Source of the DNA: CAZJGG01 sp964545475
Lineage (GTDB): Bacteria; Bacillota; Clostridia; Lachnospirales; JAISER01
Assembly: GCA_964545475.1 (NCBI GenBank)
Contig: CAZJGG010000041.1
Span: 1-29,254, forward strand
Length of the DNA: 29,254 nucleotides
Reading direction: 5' to 3'
The notes under the pieces were generated by a model. It worked only from the letters and a program-made list of their open reading frames with translations. It was not told where the DNA came from and searched no databases. The position numbers were made by a program, and so were the translations under genes. How positions within the stretch are numbered: position 1 is the first letter of the stretch; each line of letters begins with the position of its first letter. Of this stretch, positions 8,604 to 15,640 are shown piece by piece.

Positions 8604-9407
8604 ATGGATACAACCGTTAAAAATATTGCAGATAAAATGGAGGCTCTTGCGCCCCTTTCACTCCGCTATTTTAAAGACAATTGTGGTCTTTTAGTTGGAA
8701 GTTTTGAAAAAAAAGTTAAAACTGTTCTTATTTCTCTTGATTTGCTTGATGAAGTTGTTGACGAAGCTATAAGCATTAAAGCGGATTTGATTATAAACCA
8801 CCACCCAGCCATTTTTTCAGAAATAAGGCAAATTAATAATTGTACCCCTTTAGGGCGCAGGCTTTTAAAGCTTATTGAAAATGGCATTGCTGTTTATGCC
8901 GCGCATACAAATTTGGATATAACCGACGGCGGCACTAACGATGTTTTATTTAATTTGTTAAAGCTTTCAAACAGAAAAGTGATTCCAAACAGCCCTGAAA
9001 ACGATTATGGTTTTTTGCGTATTGGTGAAATGCAGGATGAAATGGAGCTTCCTCAATTTGCGGAATATGTTAAAAAAGCGGTAAACGCTCCTTTTGTAAC
9101 ATTCGCAGGTAATGAAAGCAGCGTTGTTAGTACTGTTGCGGTATGCACAGGCTCTGGGGCAAAAAGCGACTTAATCCACGCTGCTAAAAAAGCAGGCGCA
9201 CATGTTCTTGTTACAGGAGATGTTACACACCACGCCGCCCATGAAGCAATAGACCTAGGGCTTTCAATAGTTGATGCCAGCCACTACTACACAGAAGTAA
9301 TTGTTTGTGATGCTTTGCAAAGTTATTTGCAAAAGGAATTTGACATAGAATTTGTTGTTTCTAAAGTTAACGGGCAAATGTTAAAGTTATACTCCTTAAC
9401 CACATAA
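8604..9407 (+). CDS. Nif3-like dinuclear metal center protein (DUF34)
   Basis: This 267-residue protein has the metal-binding residues of the Nif3/YqfO family: NHHPAIF with HHP at 66-68, AAHTNLD at 99-105, and a C-terminal GDVTHHAAHEA and DASHYYTE. It is the short form without the PII-like insert of Bacillus YqfO. The biochemical role of the family is unsettled; GTP cyclohydrolase I type 2 is a common but doubtful label. The start abuts the trmK stop, with AAGGGGAAG as RBS. The C-terminus is odd: the last codons encode YSLTT and a stop from a sequence identical to the end of a palindromic element found inside tlyA, so the native tail has probably been replaced. Confidence 0.9.
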   Translation: MDTTVKNIADKMEALAPLSLRYFKDNCGLLVGSFEKKVKTVLISLDLLDEVVDEAISIKADLIINHHPAIFSEIRQINNCTPLGRRLLKLIENGIAVYAAHTNLDITDGGTNDVLFNLLKLSNRKVIPNSPENDYGFLRIGEMQDEMELPQFAEYVKKAVNAPFVTFAGNESSVVSTVAVCTGSGAKSDLIHAAKKAGAHVLVTGDVTHHAAHEAIDLGLSIVDASHYYTEVIVCDALQSYLQKEFDIEFVVSKVNGQMLKLYSLTT

Positions 9408-9408
9408 A
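9388..9408 (+). repeat. solo terminal-repeat remnant of the tlyA-type element
   Basis: These 21 bases are identical to the left end of the element at 29039-29201 (core TACTCCTTAACCACATAA). They supply the last five codons and the stop of the nif3-like gene, in the same frame as in tlyA. No matching right end is present before 9583. This is therefore a remnant, or an end overwritten by the adjacent palindromic segment. Confidence 0.7.
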
Positions 9409-9553
9409 TCGACGAAGTCTAAAAGCCGCTTTAGCGGCTTAATTGCGGAGCAATTCTCATGTTATGAGCGACAATTTACGGCGGTTTTTGCCGCAAATTG
9501 CGGGAATATAATCAAAGTTCGATAAAAATTATGTTTTTTATAATTTTCGTCGA
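9409..9553. repeat. multi-hairpin intergenic segment bounded by TCGACGAA inverted ends
   Basis: TCGACGAA at 9409-9416 is inverted at 9546-9553. Between them lie consecutive hairpins: AAGCCGC-ttta-GCGGCTT, AATTGC-gga-GCAATT, CTCAT-gtt-ATGAG, CAATTTACGGC with GCCGCAAATTG, and AAAATTAT with ATAATTTT. It holds repeat copy B and fills nearly the whole gap between the nif3-like gene and the topoisomerase A gene. It could be a non-autonomous element, a structured RNA or a stack of both. No ORF is present. Confidence 0.6.
9450..9514 (+). repeat. dispersed 65-bp double-hairpin repeat, copy B
   Basis: This copy matches 86-150 in inverted orientation. Differences fall partly in the hairpin arms and loop. 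As with copy A, it lies downstream of a gene and in its sense direction. It also contains TATAAT at 9507-9512, where copy A has TATCAT. That could serve as a -10 for the topoisomerase A gene, although the only -35-like sequence at a suitable distance (TTTTTG) is weak. Confidence 0.7.
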
Positions 9554-9582
9554 GCTCACATTAATTATAAACGGAGTGCTTT

Positions 9583-11751
9583 ATGTCACTAGATAATATA
9601 ATTATACAAAACATAACGGAAACTCTTGAAACAAACTACATGCCATACGCCATGAGCGTAATAATTTCAAGAGCGATTCCCGAAATAGACGGTTTTAAGC
9701 CGTCCCACCGCAAGCTTTTATACACCATGTACAAAATGGGTCTTTTAGGGTCCCAAAGGATAAAATCGGCAGACGTTGTTGGTCAAACAATGCGCCTTAA
9801 TCCCCACGGAGACCAAGCCATATACGAAACTATGGTGCGCCTTACAAAAGGCAACGCAGCCCTTTTGCACCCTTTTGTGGATTCCAAAGGCAACTTTGGC
9901 AAGCACACATCAAGGGATATGGCGTATGCCGCAAGCCGTTATACAGAAGTTAGGCTGGACGGCATTTGCGGAGAAATTTTTAAGGATATTGAAAAAGATA
10001 CTGTAGACTTTGTGGACAATTATAACGGCACAATGAAAGAGCCTGTTTTATTTCCAACTACTTTTCCAAACGTTTTAGTCGCCGCAAACCAAGGTATAGC
10101 TGTTGGCATGGCCAGCTCCATATGTTCCTTTAATTTAAAGGAAGTTTGCACCGCAACAATAGAACGCATTGAAAACGGCGAAAAAAACGTGCTAAAACGA
10201 TTAATTGCCCCGGATTTCCCAACAGGCGGAGAAATATTATACAACGAACAGGAAATGCTCCAAATATATGAATCCGGCAAAGGCACATTTAAAGTCCGTT
10301 CAAAATATAGGTTTGATAAAAAGAATTCTTGTATTGAAATAACTGAAATTCCATATACAACAACAATTGAAGTTATTATTGATAAAATAATCGCCCTTGT
10401 TAAAAGCGGAAAAATCAAGGAAATAAATGATGTACGGGACGAAACGGACTTAAACGGGCTTAGAATCGCCATTGATATAAAGCGCTCTGCCGACCCGGAC
10501 ATTTTAATGAAACGCCTTTTTGCCAAAACTCCATTGCAAGACGGCTTTAGCTGTAACTTTAACATACTTGTAGACGGCAAGCCAAAAGTTATGGGTGTTT
10601 TAGAAATAATTGATAACTGGATTTTATTTAGAAGAAATTGTATAAGGCGGTTAAGTATTTATGAAAAAACCAAAAAAACAGAAAAGCTTCATCTTCTTAA
10701 CGGGCTTCAAAAAATAATTTTAGATATTGATAAAGCTATTGCAATAATAAGAAATACCGAGGAAGATTCACTTGTTATTCCAAACCTTATGGAAGCTTTT
10801 TCAATAGACGAGCTTCAAGCGGATTTTATTGCGGAAATAAAGCTAAGAAATTTGAACAAGGAATATTTGTTAAATAAAATTTCAGAGCTGGAATCTTTAA
10901 AAGCAGATATTACCCAGCTTGAGCAAATCATCGGAAGCGACGAAAAAATAGATTCAATAATTTGCCAGCAGCTTAAAGAGATTTCAAAAATATACGGAAA
11001 AAACAGGCAAACCACTATTGCCGCCGCTTCAGAAGAAGATGAAATCCCACATGAGGAGCTTATTGAAGATTACGGCATAAAACTTTTCCTTACAGAACAC
11101 AATTATTTTAAAAAAATAACTCTACAATCTCTTCGTTCTGCAAGCGAGCAATATTTAAAAGACGACGATGTAATTACCCAGGAAATTGAGGCAACTAATA
11201 AGTCGGAAATAATATTCTTTTCAAACCAATATAACGCATATAAAATGAAAGCTTACGACATTGCAGAATGCAAAGCTTCCTCTATCGGTGAATATTTAAA
11301 CAACATGCTGCAAATGCCCGAGGACGAAAAAATTATTGCCATTACTGCCACACAGGATTATTCCGGCTTTATGCTTTTTGCTTTTAAAAATGGAAAAGTT
11401 GCAAAAATTGCAATGAATGCATACTTTACAAAGGTAAATAGGAAAAAGTTATTAAATGCTTATTCGGACAAGGATACTTTAGTTTTTGCCTGCCACATCG
11501 CCGAAGATAAAGACTTTTTAGCCATTAGAGACAACGACAAGGCAATGCTTTTAAATACATCTTTGTTAACAGAAAAAACAACTAAAAATTCCCTTGGGGT
11601 TTCGGTTCTTTCTTTAAAGAAAAACAGCGCCTTAACTCACTTTTTTGAAAAGCCGGAAATTGAAGGAAATGATTTTGAGTATTACCGGGCAGAAAAAATA
11701 CCCTCTTCCGGGCATTTTATTATAAAAAAAGATTTTGAGGGGTTAATCTAG
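9583..11751 (+). CDS. type IIA DNA topoisomerase, subunit A (GyrA/ParC-like)
   Basis: This 722-residue breakage-reunion subunit is the likely partner of the B subunit at 2596-4584. It shows the winged-helix core with the catalytic Arg-Tyr in AASRYTEVRL (Tyr120), a coiled-coil tower near 365-470 and a degenerate C-terminal beta-pinwheel. No GyrA box (QRRGGKG) is visible, so supercoiling activity is unlikely and a decatenating topo IV-like role is favoured. In the quinolone-determining region NPHGDQAIYE, Gln78 takes the place of the usual Ser and Glu82 the place of Asp/Glu. RBS ACGGAGTG precedes the ATG. The gene is separated from its partner by the whole dnaG block. Confidence 0.9.
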   Translation: MSLDNIIIQNITETLETNYMPYAMSVIISRAIPEIDGFKPSHRKLLYTMYKMGLLGSQRIKSADVVGQTMRLNPHGDQAIYETMVRLTKGNAALLHPFVDSKGNFGKHTSRDMAYAASRYTEVRLDGICGEIFKDIEKDTVDFVDNYNGTMKEPVLFPTTFPNVLVAANQGIAVGMASSICSFNLKEVCTATIERIENGEKNVLKRLIAPDFPTGGEILYNEQEMLQIYESGKGTFKVRSKYRFDKKNSCIEITEIPYTTTIEVIIDKIIALVKSGKIKEINDVRDETDLNGLRIAIDIKRSADPDILMKRLFAKTPLQDGFSCNFNILVDGKPKVMGVLEIIDNWILFRRNCIRRLSIYEKTKKTEKLHLLNGLQKIILDIDKAIAIIRNTEEDSLVIPNLMEAFSIDELQADFIAEIKLRNLNKEYLLNKISELESLKADITQLEQIIGSDEKIDSIICQQLKEISKIYGKNRQTTIAAASEEDEIPHEELIEDYGIKLFLTEHNYFKKITLQSLRSASEQYLKDDDVITQEIEATNKSEIIFFSNQYNAYKMKAYDIAECKASSIGEYLNNMLQMPEDEKIIAITATQDYSGFMLFAFKNGKVAKIAMNAYFTKVNRKKLLNAYSDKDTLVFACHIAEDKDFLAIRDNDKAMLLNTSLLTEKTTKNSLGVSVLSLKKNSALTHFFEKPEIEGNDFEYYRAEKIPSSGHFIIKKDFEGLI

Positions 11752-11809
11752 TAATGTACTGTCACATGATTACAAGATTACAAAATTTCTACAATATTTA
11801 AAATATATC

Positions 11810-11838
11810 TTGCAAAAAATATATATTTCTGATATGAT
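11810..11838 (+). promoter_or_regulatory. sigma-A promoter of rpmB
   Basis: TTGCAA (11810-11815), a 17-bp spacer and TATGAT (11833-11838) lie 30 bp before the rpmB ATG. A strong AAGGAGGTG site is at 11855-11863. This fits a highly expressed ribosomal gene with a short leader. Confidence 0.7.
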
Positions 11839-11868
11839 GACTAGCGAGATAATTAAGGAGGTGCTAGA

Positions 11869-12069
11869 ATGGCCAAATGCGAATTATGTGAAAAAAGTAT
11901 GCGTACCGGGCACAGAATTAGTGTGACACGTAGTCAAATATCTAGGCGTGCAAACCGTGTATGGAAACCAAATGTAAAGAAAATCAAAATAATGGAAAAC
12001 GGTACTGCTAAAACAGTAAGCATATGCACAAGGTGCCTTCGTTCAAATAAAGTTACGAGAGCGGTTTAA
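11869..12069 (+). CDS. rpmB: 50S ribosomal protein L28 (zinc-binding form)
   Basis: L28 is a small component of the large ribosomal subunit. This 66-residue copy starts MAKCELCEKSMRTGH and has a second Cys pair in CTRC, giving the four-cysteine C+ form that binds zinc. The basic SRRANRVWKPN segment is typical. It is monocistronic, with its own promoter and a downstream terminator, as is usual for rpmB in Firmicutes. Confidence 0.97.
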   Translation: MAKCELCEKSMRTGHRISVTRSQISRRANRVWKPNVKKIKIMENGTAKTVSICTRCLRSNKVTRAV

Positions 12070-12084
12070 TCCAGTGCAAACGAA

Positions 12085-12125
12085 AAGACGCCTAATACTA
12101 CACAAAGTATGAAGCGTCTTTTTTT
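12085..12125 (+). terminator. intrinsic terminator of rpmB
   Basis: AAGACGC (12085-12091) pairs with GCGTCTT (12114-12120); an inner ATAC/GTAT pair extends the stem, and a run of T follows to 12125. It lies before the true hom start. Confidence 0.85.
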
Positions 12126-12201
12126 ATATACTAAGCTTTTTCACGTAAATACAGTGAAGTTTTACTGCAGTGAACTAATAAATTTTCAAGGGGTGAAATT
12201 A

Positions 12202-13452
12202 ATGGCGGAAATAGCAATTTTGGGTTTAGGCACTGTAGGTTCCGGCGTTTTGCAGGTTTTAAATACAAACACGCTTTCCATAGACAAAAGAGCCGCCCAA
12301 CCGGTAAGAGTCAAGCGTATTTTTGACATGAGAGAGTTTGAAGAACCAGCAATAAAAAGAGTTTTAACCCATGATTTTAACGATATTTTAAACGATTCTG
12401 ACATTACAGTGGTTGTTGAAACTATGGGCGGCGTAGAACCTTCATATTCTTATGTTAAGAAATGCTTATTAAAGAAAAAAAATGTAGTAACAAGCAATAA
12501 AGAGCTTGTTGCAAAACACGGAGCAGAGCTTTTAGCAATAGCAAGAGAAAACAATTTAAACTTTCTTTTTGAAGCCAGCGTTGGCGGCGGCATTCCAATA
12601 ATAAGACCACTTAATCAATCACTTACGGCAGATGAAATTGAAGAAATTATGGGTATTTTAAACGGTACTACTAATTTCATTTTAACAAAAATGACTAATG
12701 AAGACAGAGATTTTGAAGATGTGCTCCTTGAAGCACAAAACTTAGGTTATGCCGAAAAAGACCCAACAGCGGACGTTTGCGGCTTTGACGCTTGCCGCAA
12801 AATAGCCATTCTTTTATCCCTAGCAATTAGCAGCCAAGTAGACTTTTCGGACATTCACACCGAAGGCATAAAAAATATTACAAAACAAGACATTGCTTAT
12901 GCAAAAAAATTAAACGGAGTAATTAAGCTTGTGGCAAAAGCAAAAGTTAGCGAACATAAAGTTTACGCAAGGGTTACACCGGTAATTATTAGCAACGAAC
13001 ATCCCCTTGCTATGGTCAACGACGTTTTTAACGCAATTTTTGTAAAAGGCAACGTTATAGACGAAGTTATGTTTTACGGCAAGGGAGCTGGCAAACTCCC
13101 AACGGCAAGTGCCGTTGTTGCAGACGTTATAGAATGCGTCAGAAACTTAGGCAGAAACATTATGACTTTCTGGTCCAGCGAAAAAACAGAAGTTGTTTCA
13201 ATTGAAGGGGATATGGTTAACAAACTTGTTCGCATTGCATATGATAATAAAAACGAGGCAATCGCAGAAGTTAAGGGAGAATTCGGCAATGTTAAAATTG
13301 TAGAACTTGATAACGCCATAAGCGAATTTGCCTTTTTTACAGGGGAGCTTTTAGAAAAAGTTATTTCTCAAAAACTTAATGTTTTAAATAATTCAAGAAA
13401 CGTAAAATCAATTGTAAGTACAATACGCCTTCAAGGAGTTGGCAATAAATGA
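12202..13452 (+). CDS. hom: homoserine dehydrogenase
   Basis: The enzyme reduces aspartate semialdehyde to homoserine with NAD(P)H, the branch point to threonine and methionine. The 416-residue protein has the nucleotide-binding motif GLGTVGSG near 8-15, TSNKELVAKHG in the active-site region and GGGIPIIRPL before the catalytic domain. The C-terminal 75 residues are a divergent ACT-like domain, the usual site of threonine feedback. The frame is open back to an ATG at 12109, but that start lies inside the rpmB terminator. The ATG at 12202, with AAGGGGTG eight bases upstream, gives the normal MAEIAILG start. The end overlaps thrB by four bases. Confidence 0.95.
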   Translation: MAEIAILGLGTVGSGVLQVLNTNTLSIDKRAAQPVRVKRIFDMREFEEPAIKRVLTHDFNDILNDSDITVVVETMGGVEPSYSYVKKCLLKKKNVVTSNKELVAKHGAELLAIARENNLNFLFEASVGGGIPIIRPLNQSLTADEIEEIMGILNGTTNFILTKMTNEDRDFEDVLLEAQNLGYAEKDPTADVCGFDACRKIAILLSLAISSQVDFSDIHTEGIKNITKQDIAYAKKLNGVIKLVAKAKVSEHKVYARVTPVIISNEHPLAMVNDVFNAIFVKGNVIDEVMFYGKGAGKLPTASAVVADVIECVRNLGRNIMTFWSSEKTEVVSIEGDMVNKLVRIAYDNKNEAIAEVKGEFGNVKIVELDNAISEFAFFTGELLEKVISQKLNVLNNSRNVKSIVSTIRLQGVGNK

Positions 13453-14351
13453 TACACGTTAAAACACCCGCAACATCTGCAAACATGGGGCCGGGCTTTG
13501 ATGCTATCGGCATGTCCTTTGAGCTTTACAACAACATTTGGGTTTGCGAAAGCGATAAAAAATTGGAAATTGAATGCAAAAACGATGTTACGGGGAAAGT
13601 ACCTAAAGATGAAACTAATTTAATATATTCATCATTTGTTAAATTTTATGAAGAAGCCGGCATTAAAAACATACCCGGTATTAAAATCATTCAGGAAGAT
13701 TATATTCCAATGACAAGGGGCTTAGGCTCTAGCGCCGCTTGCATAATTTCCGGGTTGCTTGCAGCAAACGAAATGTCCGGCGTAAAACTTTCGAGAGATG
13801 CTCTTGCTTTTTTGGCTTCCAAAATAGAAGGGCACCCAGATAATGCCGCTCCTGCAATTTTAGGTGGCGTTATTGTAGGGGTTTTAACTGAAAGCAAGCT
13901 TGAATATATAAAAATTGAAAACGATTTTGTTAAAAACTTAAATTACGCTGTAATGATTCCGTCTTTTCCTCTTTCTACAGAAAAGGCAAGAAATATTTTA
14001 CCTAAGACAATTCCGTTGTCAAACGGCATATTCAACGCTTCAAGAACGGGGCTTATGGTTGCGGCTCTTTTAACAGGTGCTTCAGATAAGCTTATGAACG
14101 CAATGGATGACAGCTTTCACCAGCCATACCGCCGGACAATTATCGACGGAATGGACGAAATTTTTGATAAAAGTAAGCAATTAGGGGCAGTTTCCGTTTT
14201 TTTAAGTGGTGCTGGTCCAACAATTATAGCATTAACGCAAGATTCCAGCTTTATTGAAAAAATAACGCCCTTTTTACATACATTGCAACACAAATGGGAT
14301 ATTTCATATATTAAGCCGGATTTTGCAGGCGCTATAGTAAGTATTAAATAG
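13449..14351 (+). CDS. thrB: homoserine kinase
   Basis: ThrB phosphorylates homoserine to O-phosphohomoserine, the substrate of threonine synthase. The 300-residue GHMP kinase has the N-terminal signature PATSANMGPGFDAIG, the phosphate-binding TRGLGSSAA near residue 90, EGHPDNAAPA, and a C-terminal FLSGAGPT motif. It overlaps hom by ATGA, implying coupled translation. No thrC is present in this window. Confidence 0.95.
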   Translation: MIHVKTPATSANMGPGFDAIGMSFELYNNIWVCESDKKLEIECKNDVTGKVPKDETNLIYSSFVKFYEEAGIKNIPGIKIIQEDYIPMTRGLGSSAACIISGLLAANEMSGVKLSRDALAFLASKIEGHPDNAAPAILGGVIVGVLTESKLEYIKIENDFVKNLNYAVMIPSFPLSTEKARNILPKTIPLSNGIFNASRTGLMVAALLTGASDKLMNAMDDSFHQPYRRTIIDGMDEIFDKSKQLGAVSVFLSGAGPTIIALTQDSSFIEKITPFLHTLQHKWDISYIKPDFAGAIVSIK

Positions 14352-14385
14352 CGTCAAAATATTACAATGCATTTGGAGGTTCATT

Positions 14386-15618
14386 ATGCTTATAGTTCAA
14401 AAATATGGTGGAAGCTCTGTTGCTAATGAAGAGCTTATTAAAAATGTAGCAAACAGAATTGTTGAGTCAAGCCAAAACGGTCATAAAGTTGTAGTAGTAT
14501 TATCTGCTCAGGGGGACACAACAGACGAGCTTATAGATAAAGCAAGGAAACTGTCTATTAACCCATCTAAGCGTGAAATGGATATGCTTTTGGCAACCGG
14601 GGAACAACAAAGCGTTGCCCTTATGGCAATTGCTATTCACGCATTGGGTTTTCCGGCTGTTTCGTTAAATGCCGGTCAGGCAGGTATACAATCCTCGTCA
14701 GACCATTCTAACGCCAGAATAAAGAAAATAGATACAGAACGTATTGTAAAAGAGCTTGACAGCAACAACATAGTATTGGTAGCCGGCTTTCAGGGGTATA
14801 ACCGTTTTGGGGACGTTACGACTTTAGGGCGGGGGGGCTCGGATACAACGGCGGTTGCCCTTGCAGCGGCACTAAACGCAGATTTGTGCGAAATTTATAC
14901 GGACGTTTCCGGCGTTTATACGGCTGACCCAAGAGTTGTTAAAAGCGCAAGAAAAATAGACACCATTAGTTATGATGAAATGTTGGATTTAGCGTCTTTA
15001 GGCGCAGGGGTTTTGCATAACCGCTCGGTTGAACTTGCGAAAAAATACAATATAAACTTAGTTGTCCGTTCAAGCATGAACAGGGAGGAAGGTACTTTGA
15101 TTAAGAGCAGCGAAACAATGAACATTGAAACAACTTATATTACAGGGCTTGCAATAGACAGAGATGTTGCCAGCATTGCAGTTGTTGGAATAAAAGATAT
15201 ACCCGGCAAGGCTTATAATATATTCAGCCTTCTTGCGAAGAAAAAAATATCAGTTGATATAATTTTGCAGTCAATCGGGCGCAACAATACAAAAGACATT
15301 TCCTTTACAGTTACAAGGGACAATTTGGAAACTGCTATTGAGGTTCTTGAAAAAAACAAGGAATTAATAACCTTTGACCATTTAAGCTACAAAAAAAGCG
15401 ATGCAAAGCTTTCGGTTGTTGGCGCAGGCATGGCTTCAAACCCCGGAGTTGCTTCATTAATGTTTGAAGCTCTTTACGAAGCAGGAATAAATATTAAAAT
15501 GATTTCCACTTCAGAAATTAAAATATCAGTTTTATTAGATGAAGATGACGTTGAAGCCGGAGCAAACGCCGTGCATAAAAAGTTTATGGATCAAGATATA
15601 AACACACAGCTTAACTAA
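14386..15618 (+). CDS. lysC: aspartate kinase
   Basis: This enzyme phosphorylates aspartate, the first step to lysine, threonine and methionine. The 410-residue monofunctional protein begins with KYGGSSVANEE, has TTLGRGGSDTTAVALAA in the catalytic domain, and carries two C-terminal ACT domains (VGIKDIPGKAYNIFSLLA and VGAGMASNPGVASLMFEAL) that bind the end-product inhibitor. Being grouped with hom and thrB suggests threonine-linked control, but the effector cannot be read from the sequence. RBS TGGAGG precedes the ATG. It lies 34 bp after thrB. I see no lysine or threonine riboswitch ahead of the operon. Confidence 0.95.
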   Translation: MLIVQKYGGSSVANEELIKNVANRIVESSQNGHKVVVVLSAQGDTTDELIDKARKLSINPSKREMDMLLATGEQQSVALMAIAIHALGFPAVSLNAGQAGIQSSSDHSNARIKKIDTERIVKELDSNNIVLVAGFQGYNRFGDVTTLGRGGSDTTAVALAAALNADLCEIYTDVSGVYTADPRVVKSARKIDTISYDEMLDLASLGAGVLHNRSVELAKKYNINLVVRSSMNREEGTLIKSSETMNIETTYITGLAIDRDVASIAVVGIKDIPGKAYNIFSLLAKKKISVDIILQSIGRNNTKDISFTVTRDNLETAIEVLEKNKELITFDHLSYKKSDAKLSVVGAGMASNPGVASLMFEALYEAGINIKMISTSEIKISVLLDEDDVEAGANAVHKKFMDQDINTQLN

Positions 15619-15640
15619 AGAAATATACAGGGGGGATAAC

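Noticed and set aside
12141..12176. Operator formed by GTGAA repeats before hom
   Set aside because: The TTCAC/GTGAA pairing and the CAGTGAA direct repeat are short and imperfect, and no regulator or known site matches.
12109..12201. Longer N-terminus for homoserine dehydrogenase
   Set aside because: The extension lies in the rpmB terminator, has no ribosome site, and adds residues absent from the family; the ATG at 12202 has an ideal site.
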